Shown: one piece after another, positions 37,816-50,431 of the stretch
Position numbering within the stretch: position 1 is the stretch's first letter
Layout of the letters: every line of letters starts with the position of its first letter
NCBI GenBank assembly: GCA_963402885.1
Contig: OY727097.1
Span: 3,162,001-3,226,000 of the forward strand
From: Antedon bifida
Lineage: Eukaryota > Echinodermata > Crinoidea > Comatulida > Antedonidae
Length of the DNA stretch: 64,000 nucleotides
Direction of reading: 5' to 3'
Program-made: the position numbers and the translations under genes
Notes under the pieces: generated by a model
Seen by the model: the letters and a program-made list of their open reading frames with translations, nothing else
The model's database searches: none
Told to the model about the DNA's origin: nothing

Positions 37816-39302
37816 ATGGCAAGTCGAGAAGACAAACTCAGTGATTTACTACTCGACTTTTCTAAACTTTATTCTGGAGGTGGTAAATACAAACGGTTAA
37901 AGTGTCTATTATTCAATACACTAAATCTTGACACATTGACAGATAGCATAGTAGCATTGGAATTGTTGGTAAATCTGAGAGAACGTGGTAATATCTCATG
38001 TAATGATGTGGAGATTTTGTTAGAGATAGCTAACTTGACAGGGCTGGATGCTGCCATAAAGCTGGTTGAAAAATATAAGCGAAATACCGCTGGATATAAT
38101 GCCACCAGAGGTGAAAGGTTAACACTGTATCGTAGAAAACTGTTTGAGTGTCTTAGAGAAGTTGGAGGAGCCGAGTTACTTTCAATTGCTGCATTTTATA
38201 GTAAAGATTCCAGGGATTATAAAGATATCTGGGATTTTGTGTTCTTTCTGGAGGTAGAGACACGATTGGATAGTACACCAGAGAAAACTGAAAAATTTGC
38301 TAAATTACTCAACCAGAGAGCTGCGGAAAAATTAACAAAAGGTAAAATTGTACTTCAATAATATTTAATAATGTTTTTAAAAAAAATACTAACATTCATG
38401 GCTTTTATAATGTCTGTAGCCCACATATTGTACTTTTTTCATCATTATTTCATCATTAGGCCCACTTTTTTTTCAAAACTCGGACATTAATATATATAAT
38501 TGCTTATACAATCTTGATGGTATTACATTTACCATATCATTGAATTACAAGTATAATATTTCATATGTGTAAAACGTTTATAAACAAAATCTTACATTGT
38601 GTTATAAACCACAGAATATGCAGATACTTACCAGTGACTGGTGTGCCACAGAACATTCCATCGTCTTCTACACCAGGTATATACCAATTACTCCTTTGCA
38701 CTCCGTATACTAGGCCTACTGGATAACATTCTCAAATTAGGCGTGGTATATTGTATTTAAACAGCATAAATCGGTTCAAACGTATAATATTAAAATGTTG
38801 TATTTACAGAAGTTCCTCCGAGTACTGGCAACGAAAATTCAAAACCATATACATCGTCGTGGGAAAAACACGATAATATAAATTTACTGAAATTTATCAA
38901 GTGCGTTGCTCTAACAGACATAGAGAACACTGATGATGCATTCGAACTCCTTGAGTTGCTTACAGGTCCTGGAATAATTGGCCCATCAAATGTTGATGTT
39001 TTGATGGAAACCGTTGTAATCGAGGAAAGGATAACACAATTGATACCGACCTTTCCTGGATTCAGTAACATAACAATCGACAATAAACGACAAAAGTTGA
39101 TCAAATTTGGGCGTGGGATAAGTAAAGATGAACATCCGACATTGCAAAATTATATGGACTGAAGACTAAGAAGTTAAACGATGTTTGGGAGTTGATGTTA
39201 AAACTAGAAAATAAAGAATTATTCGATGGAGAAATTACAGAATTCGTTCAAAATCTTAAGCAAAATAAAATGAAAAAACATGCAACTACATTATTGGAAT
39301 AG
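37816..39302 (+). CDS. DED-domain protein, copy 1, frameshifted in last exon
   Basis: Exons 37816-38341, 38635-38676 and 38810-39302, all joined in phase 1. The start is ATG in CTCGAAATGGCAAG, not the in-frame ATG 57 bases earlier. Exon 1 encodes two death-effector-like helical bundles: ALELLVNLRERGNIS with EILLEIANLTGLDAAIKLVE, then TLYRRKLFECLREVGG with YKDIWDFVFFLEVE. Exon 2 is a Pro/Ser linker (VTGVPQNIPSSSTP). Exon 3 starts a third bundle (INLLKFIKCVAL, DDAFELLELLTGPG, VDVLMETVV). An in-frame TGA at 39,160-39,162 ends the frame at 306 residues. A continuation homologous to the second bundle (KLNDVWELMLKLEN) is open in another frame down to TAG at 39,300-39,302, so one base is missing in or near the A-run at about 39,143. 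DED proteins act as adaptors in caspase-8-type signalling. The family call is by pattern, not search. Confidence 0.75.
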
Positions 39303-41221
39303 AAACTGAAGAACAAAATGAAGGAATAATGTTGTAAAGAAACCCTTATCACACTTCTGCAATAATATGTCATGATTTTACCAACTTTTTACTATTAATG
39401 TTGATTTTATAAGCTACACACTCATCACGAAAATTAGCAAAATTCATGAACGTAAAAAGGCATGTTTATTGAAAATTGGGGGCCATTCATTTTGTAAGAT
39501 ATTTTGTAGTTTAAGGTTTATTCAAAAGTGTTTTACCAATAAAGTTAAGCTAAATAAATAAAGCAGCTAAGAAGTGCGTTTTTAAGAATGTTGTGTACAT
39601 AACATACAAATAAAAAATGAATTAACCAAAAGTAGCAATGTTTGATTGTTAATGTTCATTGTTTGTCGGGACTATATCGATGATTTAATTTAGAATATCG
39701 ATACAGAAATTGTCAATAGCGCCATCAAGGATTCTCAATCTCTCGAATCGATTGAATGCTAAAATGACCTACATTTTACGAAGTATGTATAGTTGTGAGA
39801 AGTTTAGAAATCTTACGTGACAGTTGGGGTGGTCATTTTTCTGTTCCTGTTGCCAGTTAGTTAAAGTTCGGTTCCCACTAATACGCAACGCAAACGATGT
39901 AGCAACGTGGTGAGTGTAGCCTACACTTTGCGTCAAAGCCGATGTAGCGATTGCCGCCTTAGTATGCCTATTTTGTTCAGAATAAAAGACTACAGCAAAC
40001 ACAATTAATTATTTTTTACTTTTTATTATATTTTGTTATTGTGGTAGCACTGTAATGCTTTATTTAGTTATTATATCTACTCAGTTTTGATTCGCAACAT
40101 ACAAATCGATGTGCTATGGCGTGTCATACGTTAGTATAATTGAACTTTCCGGAAATCGTTTGGCGTTTCATAGTATGCTTGATCGTCTCCATTGTCTCTT
40201 GGCATAGAATGAAAGCGGTCTTAAATCAACAAATTAGTATATAGGTTTTGGTGCTGCAGGTGGTTGCATGACGTTACGTACCTCGTTTTACTAATGGATT
40301 ATTATCCAGGGACATATCGAAATCAAGTCAAGTTATAAGATTAAACAATTGTTTCAGTATAAATTGTGTAAGTTACATACAGTAAGTATTATTACGTAGT
40401 AGGCCTATATATTCAAACCTAGTTGTAAGCTCATAATAAGTCACTAAGCCGTCAAGGCTTATAATCATATCCAGCCCAAATTTAGTCAACATGCCAATAA
40501 TGCTGTAGTGCCAAAATGTATGGGCCTTCCGTGTGTTCTTTATTCATTAATTTAGGCCTAACTGTTTATGGCATAGAACATGAAACATACATATAGGCCT
40601 AATGCCGATTACGGCTGCTATTTCTCAATGCCTAAAATAACGTCTAGGTGGATTTTCCAAACTGTCTGTGAATCATCAACAATGGGTGTGGGGAACTGAT
40701 AACCATTTGATAACCTATACAACCGCTACAAATAGGCTTATTTGCACAGCTACTGTACGAAATAATATAACGGGTTATAAAGAACCAAGATGATGTCTTA
40801 TATTATTATGCAGCAGAAACAAATCATCTGCCAACAAAATATTCTAAAAATAAACCGTACGGTTGGGCGGCGTCCATCTATTAAAAAAATTTTCTTTTTC
40901 TGCATAAGTTACACTTAAACAGTAACACTAATCGGTCGTAATTTGAACAATTAATTTTTTTTTCTATATTTAATCTCGAATTTCCCTGCAAGAATACATT
41001 TTACCATCCGATTCACAACGTAACAAATTAAAGTTATTGTAAATATTCTTATCAAAATAAAGATTAGGCATATGCTGTCTGTTGGCCTCCATAAAATCAC
41101 TGTCAATACGCTGTTAGGTCTCAGTCCATAGTGTTATAAGTACAGTATAACAATAAAATATTTAGTGTTTTATGTAGACATTGTTGCCTTATCATGCAAT
41201 TTATTCTTCTTCAGCCTCGAA
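39303..41221. other. Spacer and right copy of the duplicated upstream region
   Basis: To about 39,640 nothing is recognisable. From 39,645 onward it is the right copy of the segmental duplication preceding DED copy 2. No additional exon is seen. Confidence 0.6.
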
Positions 41222-41838
41222 ATGGCAAGTCGAGAAGACAAACTCAGTGATTTACTACACGACTTTTCTAAACTTTATTCTGGAGGTGGTAAATACAAAT
41301 GGTTAAAGTGTCTATTATTCAATGCACTATCACTTTCCACGTTGAAATTTAGCACATCGGCATTGGAATTGTTGCGAAATCTGAGAGAAGGTAGTAATAT
41401 CTCATGTAATAATGTGGAGATTTTGTTAGAGATAGCTAACTTGACAGGGCTGGATGCTGCCATAAAGCTGGTTGAAAAGTATAAGCAAAACACCACTGGG
41501 TATAACGCCATTAGTGGCAAAAGGGTAATAACCTTGTATCGTAGAAAACTTTTTGAGTGTCTTAGAGATGTTGGAGGATCCGAGTTACCTTCAATTGCTG
41601 CATTCTATAGTGAAGATTCCAGTGATCATAAAGATATCTGGGATTTTGTGTTCTTTTTGGAGGTAGACAAACGACTGGATAATACACCAGAGAAAACTAA
41701 AAGATTTGCGAAATTACTCAACCAGACAGCTGCGGAAAAATTAAAAGGTAAAATTGTACAACGATAATATAAGAATGTTAAAAAAATACTAACATTCATG
41801 GCTTTTATATAATGTCTGTAGCCCACATATTGTACTTT
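39645..41838 (+). repeat. Segmental duplication, right copy
   Basis: Counterpart of 35,470-38,435, ending at GCCCACATATTGTACTTTT. There copy 1 continues with its own intron and copy 2 changes abruptly to unrelated sequence (GTGAGATATACAAATTC), about 30 bases before the hairpin array. Downstream exons 2 and 3 of the DED gene are absent from this copy. Confidence 0.85.
41222..41767 (+). CDS. DED-domain protein, copy 2, first exon only
   Basis: 181 residues from ATG at 41,222 to TAA at 41,765, read as a single exon. It is paralogous to exon 1 of the gene at 37,816, with the same two DED-like bundles (ALELLRNLREGSNIS, NLTGLDAAIKLVEKYK, TLYRRKLFECLRDVGG, HKDIWDFVFFLEVD). Differences are mainly substitutions plus one compensated indel near KRVITLYRR, and the frame is intact, which suggests selection or recency. 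The donor AAAAG/GTAAAA at 41,747 is conserved and leaves phase 1. The partner exons of copy 1 are missing, so either the protein ends at the read-through TAA or the exon splices to something beyond the array. Confidence 0.7.
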   Translation: MASREDKLSDLLHDFSKLYSGGGKYKWLKCLLFNALSLSTLKFSTSALELLRNLREGSNISCNNVEILLEIANLTGLDAAIKLVEKYKQNTTGYNAISGKRVITLYRRKLFECLRDVGGSELPSIAAFYSEDSSDHKDIWDFVFFLEVDKRLDNTPEKTKRFAKLLNQTAAEKLKGKIVQR

Positions 41839-41867
41839 TGTGAGATATACAAATTCAATTCAAATCA

Positions 41868-42865
41868 CTAGATTTGAACTCGTCACTACGGACGAGTTAG
41901 GTTATCCGCAGAGCAAACGCCACGTGCACGTCATACGTTAGAATATTGCGCGCAGTATAGCGATTATGCCATTGAAAAAATGTTAGTGCGCTCTCTATTT
42001 CACGTCACGTCTAAGTATATACGGTATACACTATATACTGTATACGTACTACATACAGTGCAGAATAGGTGAAAATAAGTGACCAACGTTATTGACGCTT
42101 TTGTACATGATGACGTCATCACAATTTTAAAAACCGTATATCATGCGAAAGATAATTGATTGGCCTAGACAATATAAACAAGTGGGGGAAAATGGAATAC
42201 GGATAAGTGGAGATGCGCTCTATTAAATGTGATGAGCTATGACGAAAGAGACAAAAATCCGCTATTTTTTTTCGAGTGGCCATACGATGACGTCACTATG
42301 TCCAGTTAGCCATATCGATGCATGATTCATGTACAACTCATCAACTTCCAGAATATGTAAAAAAAAGAAAAGTTCATCATGTAGTTTAGAATCTATGACT
42401 GTTTAAAAAAAGTAATAATTTTCACGACTTTTTGAACTTTTTCATAAAAAACGCGCGCAAATTATCCAATTCGACGTGCTCGTATGACGTGATTTTAAGT
42501 CGAAATTGTTTAAAAAGTTAGTAAAATTACTAGGAAAGGCTGGAAAAACATAAATCACGCATAAAAAAATAATTTTAGTGCTACATGCCAATTTTAATCC
42601 ATAGAAAGTTTGCGCTTGATATAACTTAAAATTTCACCAAGTTTCATTAAAAAATACTATTTGGTTTTTTATCTATCATCAATCATTGAAATTCATAAAA
42701 TCGCGCGTAAGTCACATTGAGCAACTCTAAAATCATAAAACGAAGTTTCTTGCACATCTACAGTTAGAGGTCAATCTTCTGACAAAGTTATATAATCTAA
42801 TGTTGACAAGTATTAGAGATACGCTGCGAACAAAATTCCGGGAAAGAAAGAAGAATAAAGAAAAA
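41868..42865 (-). mobile_element. Array unit 1 (subtype A, 998 bp)
   Basis: Starts CTAGATTTGAACTCGTCACT with loop ACTACG and GGTTATCCGCAGAGC. It lacks the GC-rich GCGCACGCGCGCGTAC block that the unit at 42,866 has, which makes it the shortest. Its outer left edge reads, on the minus strand, CTAG followed by T, as expected for a Helitron 3' end in host DNA. Confidence 0.75.
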
Positions 42866-44018
42866 CTAGATTTGAACTCGTCACTACGGACGAGTTAGGT
42901 TATCCGCAGCGCAAACGCCACGTGCACGTCATACGTTAGAATATTGCGCACAGTATAACGATTATGCCATTGAAAAAATGTTAGTGCGCTCTCTATTTTA
43001 TTTTCACGTCTAAGTATATACAGTATACACTATATACTGTTTACGTACTACATACAGTTCAGAATAGGTGAAAATAAGTGGCCAAAGTTATTGACGCTTT
43101 TGGACATGATGACGTCATCACAATTTTGAAAACGGTATATCATGCGAAAGATAATTGATTGGCCTAGACAATATAAAAAAATGGGGAGAAATGGAATACG
43201 GATAAGTGGAGATGCGCTCTATTAAATGTGATGAACTATGACGAAAGAGACAAAAATCCGCTATTTTATATTCGAGTGGCCATACGATGACATCACTATG
43301 TCCAGTTAGCCATATCGATGCATGATTCTATATCTACAACTCATCAACTTCCATAATATGTAATACAAAATAAACTTCATCATGTAGTTTAGAATCTATG
43401 ACTGTTTAAAAAAAGGCATAATTTTGACGAATTTTTGAACTTTTTCATCAAAAACGCACGCAAATTATCCAATTCCACGTGCTCGTATGACGTAATTTTA
43501 AGTCAAAATTGTTTAAAAGTTGGTAAAATTACTAGAAAAGGCTGAAAAAACATAAATCACGCGAAAAAATTATATTTTTGCGCTACATGCGCACGCGCGC
43601 GTACAATTATTGCGCGTGCGTAGGAATTTTTGAAATGCTCAAAATGACATTAAACGCGTAGAAAGTTGATTAGAAGTTGATTTTTCGCATTTTGAAATTT
43701 TAAACGCGCGTGCGCGCGTAACTTTCTGTGAAACATGCCATTTTTAATCCATAGAAAGTTTGCCCTTGATATGACTTAAATGTTCACCAAGTGTCATTAC
43801 AAAATGACTTTTGGTTTTTAGTCTATGTTAAATACGCAAAATTTATAAAATCGCGCGTAGCTTACGCTGCGCGACTCTAAAGTAAAAAAACGAACTGTCC
43901 TGCACTTCTACAGATAGAGGTAAATCTTCTGACAAAGTTATACGATGTAATGTTAATGAGAATTTGAGATACACGTGACACAAAATTCTGGGAAAGAAAG
44001 AAGAATAACATAGAAAAA
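42866..44018 (-). mobile_element. Array unit 2 (subtype A, 1,153 bp)
   Basis: Very similar to the unit at 41,868 through its first 700 bases, then includes the paired alternating purine-pyrimidine blocks at about 43,589-43,620 and 43,704-43,720. It ends with GGGAAAGAAAGAAGAATAAC. Confidence 0.75.
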
Positions 44019-45538
44019 CTAGATTTGAACTCGTCACTTTGACGAGTTCGGGTTATCCGCGCAAACGCAACATGCACATACTTAACTATATGAACCTCGA
44101 CAATTATTATGCCATTCCATGACATGAAATAAATATGTTTACAGTGCTGAATTGTACCTATTATGTAGCACTAGCATACACCATATTACAGTATTTTACA
44201 GAATAAACTGTATATGTTATATACAGTGTAGCATAGACAAAATTACGAGGCCCATCTTTTAAATCCAATTATTAACACGATGACATCATCAAATTGACAA
44301 ATAAAGATAACAATTTTAGAAGATAATTATCTAAATAATTACATTAAAACAAATTTGAAGAATTTTGGGCACGTAAAAGTGAGATGCGCTCTCGTTTAAA
44401 CGCAATGAACTTTTATGCAAGAGATGAAAATATGACTTTTTGAATTCAACTGGCCATATGATGACGTCACAACATCTGATTGGCAAAATATTCACATCAA
44501 TTTGTATCTACAATTCAATAGCTTCCAGAAAACATTTTAATCATGATTATCACTTTTTATTCTGACAAGCTATAACAGATTAAAATTTACTGTAAAAATG
44601 AAAATAAGTGAACCACGTTATTTACATTTTTAGACATGATGACATCATAAAAATTAAAATATTTTTAACTCATGCGAAAAACAGTTGATTGACGTAGACA
44701 ATATTAAAATCTCGGGGGAAATGGAATACGTATAAGCGAGATGCGCTCTGTTGAATGTAATGAGCAATAACGAAAGAGAAAAAAATCCTATATTTTACAT
44801 TCGTGTGGCCATACGATGACGTCATAATATCCGAGAGGTAAAAATTCTGCATGAATTCATATCTACAGTATATCTTCTAACATAATAAGTTAAAGAAATT
44901 GGGGGTCACCTTCGATCCTGAAGAGCTATAATAGATTCAAAATTGGCATCATTTTGACAATATTTTATAACTTTTTCAACTAAAACGCACGCAAATTGTC
45001 TAAATCAACGTGTTCGTATGACGTCATTTTAACTTTAAATGATGTCAATCTTTTTTAAAATGACTAGAAAAGGCTGTAAAATCATGATTCAAGAGAAAAA
45101 AACATGATTTACATGCTCCGCGCGCACCTTACGCGTAAATTTTTTCGCGCGCGTGGGAATTTTTGACATGCTTAAAATGTCATGATCAGCGTAAAAAGTT
45201 GATTAGAAATTAATTTTGCGCATTTTGAAATTTTAAATGCGCGTGCGCGCGTAACTTCTTGTGAAACGTGCCATTTTTAATCCATAGAAAGTTTGCCCTT
45301 GATATGACTTAAATTTTCACCAAGTGTCAATAAAAAATGACTTTTGGTTTATAATCTATAACCAATCATTGAAATTCATAAAATCGCGCGTAACTTGCGC
45401 TGCGCGACTCTAAATTCATATAACGAAGTTTCTTGCACATCTACAGCTACAGGTCAATCTTTTGACAAAGTTATACTATCTTATGTTGACAAGGATGTGA
45501 GATATGCGACGCACAAAAATCCGGGAAAGAAATAAGAA
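44019..45538 (-). mobile_element. Array unit 3 (subtype B, 1,520 bp)
   Basis: The hairpin loop is ACTTT, and GTTCGGGTTATCCGCGCAAA follows. The first part (CATGAAATAAATATGTTTAC) is shared only with the unit at 50,432. It has an internal partial repetition of the GTGGCCATACGATGACG region. Confidence 0.75.
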
Positions 45539-47057
45539 CTAGACATGAAACTCGTCACTTTGACGAGTTAGTTATCCGCACGACAAACGCCACGTGAACA
45601 TCATACGTTGAAATATTACACACAGAAAAAGATTATGGCATTATGACCTGAACTGAAGAATATGTTGTTATTGCTGAATTCTATTGTTTTGATTCATATA
45701 TAGTATACACAGTATAATCTGTATCCGTATCACATACAGTGTACATGTAGAATAGGTGAAATTACGGGACCCGCTATTTATTGCAATTTTTAACATGTTG
45801 ACGGTTTTAAAATGAAATGCGAAGGTAGCAATTTTGCAAGGAAATTATCTCAGCAACAACATGTTAACGTGTAGAAGAAATTTAAATACGTGAAAAATTA
45901 ATGCGCGCTCTTTTAAATGTAATGAACTATGACGCAAAATATGAAAATACGACTTTTTTTATTTAACTGGCCATATGATGACGTCACAACATCCGATTGG
46001 CAAAATTTTCACATGATTTTGTATCTACAATCCAATAGCTTCCAGAAAACGTTTTAATCGTGATTATTACATTTTATTCTTACGAGCTATAACAGATTAA
46101 AATTTACTGTAAAGATAAAATTAATGACCCACGTAATTTAAATTTTTAGGCATGATGACGTTATAAAAATTAAAATATTTTTAACTCATGCGAAAGATAG
46201 TTGATTGACCTAGATAATATTAAAATCTCGGAGAAAATGGAAGACGGATAAGCGTGATGCGCTCCATTGAATGTGATGAGCAATAACGAAAGAGACAAAA
46301 ATCCTATTTTTTACATTTGTGTGGCCATACGATGACGTCACAACATCCGTAAGGAAAAAATTCTGCATGAATTCATATCTACAACATATCTGCTTACATA
46401 TTAAGTTAAAAAACTCGGGGGTAACGGTTGATCCTGAGGAGCTATAATAGATTCAAAATAGGCATAATTTTGACAATATTTTGTAACTTTTGCAACTAAA
46501 ACGTATGCAAATGGTCTAAATCAACGTGTACGTATGACGTCATTTTAATTTGAAATGATGTCGATCTTTTTAAAAATGACTAGGAAAGGCTGGAAAATCT
46601 CAATTTAATAGAAAAAAACATGATTTTCATGCTGCGTGCGCACTGCACGCGCAAAATTGTTCGTGCGCGCGGGAAATTTTGACATGCGCAAAATGTCATG
46701 AATGGCGTAAAAAATTGATTAGAAATTAATTTTGCGCATTTTAAAATTTTAAATACGCGTGCGCGCGTAACTTCTTGTAAAGCATGCCATTTTTAGTTAA
46801 CTAAAAGTTTGCCCTTGATATGACTTAAATTTTCACAAAGTGTCAAAACAAAATTATGCTTGGTTTTTAGTCTATGAGCAGTCATAAAAAATCATAAAAT
46901 CGCGCGTAAGTCACGTTGCGCAACTCTGACGTCATTCAAAAATAGGAGGTGCACAACTTCACGTAAATGCCCATATGTTGACAAAGTTATGAAATGTTAT
47001 GTTTACCCATTTTAGAGATACGCTCTGCACAAAAAGTGAGGGAGAAAGACAGAAGAA
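45539..47057 (-). mobile_element. Array unit 4 (subtype C, 1,519 bp)
   Basis: Starts CTAGACATGAAACTCGTCAC and continues AGTTATCCGCACGACAAACG. Over nearly its whole length it differs from the next unit at only scattered bases, so the pair arose by a recent tandem duplication. Confidence 0.78.
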
Positions 47058-48718
47058 CTAGACATGAAACTCGTCACTTTGACGAGTTAGTTATCCGCAC
47101 GACAAACGCCACGTGAACGTCATACGTTGAAGTATTGCACACAGAAAAAGATTATGGCATTATGACCTGAACTGAAGAATATGTTGTTATTGCTGAATTC
47201 TATTATTTTGATTCATATATAGTATACACAGTATAATCTGTATCCGTATCACATACAGTGTACATGTAGAATAGGTGAAGTTACGGGACCCGCTATTTAT
47301 TGCAATTTTTAACATGTTGACGGTTTTAAAATGAAATGCGAAGGTAGCAATTTTGCAAGGAAATTATCTCAGCAACAACATGTGAACGTGTAGAAGAAAT
47401 TTTAATACGTGAAATATTAATGCGCGCTCTTTTAAATGTAATGAACTATGACGCAAAATATGAAAATACGACTTTTTTTATTTAACTGGCCATATGATGA
47501 CGTCACAACATCCGATTGGCAAAATTTTCACATGATTTTGTATCTACAATCCAATAGCTTCCAGAAAACGTTTTAATCGTGATTATTACATTTTATTCTT
47601 ACGAGCTATAACAGATTAAAATTTACTGTAAAGATAAAATTAATGACCCACGTAATTAAAATTTTTAGGCATGATGACGTTATAAAAATTAAAATATTTT
47701 TAACTCATGCGAAAGATAGTTGATTGACCTAGATAATATTAAAATCTCGGAGAAAATGGAAGACGGATAAGCGTGATGCGCTCCATTGAATGTGATGAGC
47801 AGTAACGAAAGAGACAAAAATCCTATTTTTTACATTTGTGTGGCCATACGATGACGTCACAACATCCGTAAGGAAAAAATTCTGCATGAATTCATATCTA
47901 CAACATATCTGCTTACATATTAAGTTAAAAAACTCGGGGGTAACGGTTGATCCTGAGGAGCTATAATAGATTCAAAATAGGCATAATTTTGACAATATTT
48001 TGTAACTTTTGCAACTAAAACGTATGCAAATGGTCTAAATCAACGTGTACGTATGACGTCATTTTAATTTGAAATGATGTCGATCTTTTTAAAAATGACT
48101 AGGAAAGGCTGGAAAATCTCAATTTAATAGAAAAAAACATGATTTTCATGCTGCGTGCGCATTGCACGCGTAAAATTGTTCGCGCGCGCGGGAAATTTTG
48201 ACATGCGCAAAATGTCATGAATGGCGTAAAAAGTTGATTAGAAATTAATTTTGCGCATTTTAAAATTTTAAATGCGCGTGCGCGCGTAACTTCTTGTAAA
48301 ACACGCCATTTTTAGTTAACTAAAAGTTTGCCCTTGATATGACTTAAATTTTCATAAAGGGTAAAAAAAAAATTACGCTGGGTTTTTAAGCTATGATCAA
48401 TCATTAAAAATCATAAAATCGCGCGTATGTCACGTTGCGCAACTCTGACGTCATTCAAAAATAGGAGGTGCACAACTTCACGTAAATGCCCATATGTTGA
48501 CAAAGTTATGAAATGTTATGTTTACAAGTTTTTGAGATACGTGAGACACAAAAATGGGGGAGAAAGAAATAAGAAAAAAAAAAAAAAAAAAAAAAAGTAA
48601 CAGGACGATTACAAGGAGTTATCCGCTACTAAGCGGATAACTAATAATATAAAATTGAAACAGGACGATTACAAGGAGTTATCCGCTACTAAGCGGATAA
48701 CTAATAAAGATGAAAAAA
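47058..48718 (-). mobile_element. Array unit 5 (subtype C, 1,661 bp with extra hairpin tail)
   Basis: Nearly identical to the unit at 45,539 up to about 48,550. It then carries a 24-base A-run (48,573-48,596) and two exact 60-base repeats, each containing the hairpin AGTTATCCGCT-ACTA-AGCGGATAACT (48,617-48,642 and 48,677-48,702). Confidence 0.78.
48617..48702. repeat. Two exact 60-bp hairpin modules
   Basis: CAGGACGATTACAAGG, then the hairpin AGTTATCCGCT-ACTA-AGCGGATAACT, is repeated exactly with a 60-base period. The 11-bp stems are perfect. Confidence 0.85.
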
Positions 48719-50431
48719 CTAGACATGAAACTCGTCACTTTGACGAGTTAGTTATCCGCACCACGGCAAACGCCACGTGCACGTCATACGTTGGAATATT
48801 GCACACAGATAAAGATTATGGCATTATGACAAGAACTGAAGAATATGATATGCTGTTAGTGCTGAATTCTGTCAATTTTGTGTCATATAGTATATAGTGC
48901 AAACAGTATAATCTGTATACATATTACATACAGTGTAGAATAGGTGAAATTACGAGACCCGCCATTTATTCCAATTTTTAACATGGCGACGGTATCAAAA
49001 TGAAACACTTAGATAGCAATTTCAGAAGAAAATTATCTCAGGAACAACATATTAACGTGTAGAAGAAATTTGAATACGTAAAATATAGATGCGCACCCTT
49101 TTAAATGTGATGAACTATTACGCAAAATATGAAAATACGACTTTTTTTATTCAACTGGCCATATGATGACGTCACAACATCCGATTGGCGAAAAGTTCAC
49201 ATGATTTCGTATCTACAATCCAATAGCTTCCAGAAAACGTTTTAATCGTGATTATCACATTTTATTCTTACGGGCTATTACAGATTAAAATTTACTGTAA
49301 AGATGAAATTAATGACCCACGTAATTAAAATTTTTAGGCATGATGACGTCATAAAAATTAAAATATTTTTATCTCATGCTAAAGAAAGTTGATTGACCTA
49401 CACAATATATAAATGTAGGAGAAAAAGGAATACAGATAAGCGTGATGCGCTCCATTGAATGTGATGAGCAATAACGAAAGAGACAAAAATCCTATATTTT
49501 ACATTCGTGTGGCCATACGATGACTTCACAATGTTTTTTTAGCCTTATCGATGCATAATCCGATATCTACAACTCATCAACTTCTAGATTTTGTAATAAA
49601 AATAAACGGTTCACGGTTTACTTTAGAAACTATGACTGTTTAAAAAAAGACATTATTTTGACGATTTTTTAAGCTTTTTCATAAAAAACGCGCACGAATT
49701 GAATTTAATTCAACGTGTTCGTATGGCGTTATTTAAACTGGAAAAGGTCTAAATTGTTTTCAAAATTACTAGGAAAGGCTTGAAAAATATGATTCAAGAG
49801 AAAAAAATATGTTTTTAACGCTACGTGCGCACCGCGTGCGTAAAAAATTGCGCGCCCGTGGGAATTTTTGACATGCTTAAAATGACAAGAAACGCATAAA
49901 AAGTTGATTAGAAATTATTTTTGCGCATTTTGAAATTTTAAATGCGCGTGCGCGCGTAACTTCTTGTGAAACATGCCATTTTAATCCGTAGAAAGTTTGC
50001 TCTTGATATGACTTAAATTTTCACAACGTGTCAATTAAATATTACTTTTAGTTTTTAATCTATGATCCATCATAAAAAATCATAAAATTGCGCGTAAGTC
50101 ACGTTACGCAACTCTGACGTCTTTCAAAAATAGGAGGTGACCAACTTCAGATAAATGTCCACATGTTGTCAAAGTTATGAAATGTTATGTTTACACATTT
50201 TAGAGAAACGCGCTGCACAAAAATAGCGAGAAAGAAAGAAGAATAATACAGAAAAAAATATTGATCCCATACAATAACAAGGAGTTATCCGCCAAGTGCG
50301 GATAACTAAAAAGATATTTACAATCACATGGGTTATCCCAACTAAGTTGCGGATAACCAAAAAAAAAAAAAAAAAAAAAAAAAAAGATCCTGACAATAAC
50401 AAGGGGTTATCCGCCAAGTGCGGATAACCAA
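48719..50431 (-). mobile_element. Array unit 6 (subtype C mosaic, 1,713 bp)
   Basis: The first 800 bases follow subtype C. From about 49,520 (TTAGCCTTATCGATGCATAA) it resembles subtype A, then returns to a C-like end, suggesting recombination between units. It ends with three hairpin modules and a 27-base A-run (50,283-50,429). Confidence 0.72.
50283..50429. repeat. Three hairpin modules with poly(A)
   Basis: The hairpins are AGTTATCCGC-CAAGT-GCGGATAACT (50,283-50,307), GGTTATCC-n-AACTAAGTT-n-CGGATAACC (50,331-50,358, with one mismatch) and GGTTATCCGC-CAAGT-GCGGATAACC (50,405-50,429). The second is followed by 27 A residues. The first and third are preceded by ACAATAACAAGG. Confidence 0.85.

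Larger units (their letters stand above)
35470..38435 (+). repeat. Segmental duplication, left copy
   Basis: Ordered similarity to 39,645-41,838 runs from TTCATTGTTTGTCGGGAC through GTCAATAGCGCCATCAAGGA, AGAATGAAAGCGGTCTTAAA, GGTTTTGGTGCT and the DED exon to GCCCACATATTGTACTTTT. The left copy has about 800 extra bases (35,830-36,690) made of local tandem repeats. Flanking and coding parts diverge by substitutions and indels. Confidence 0.85.
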
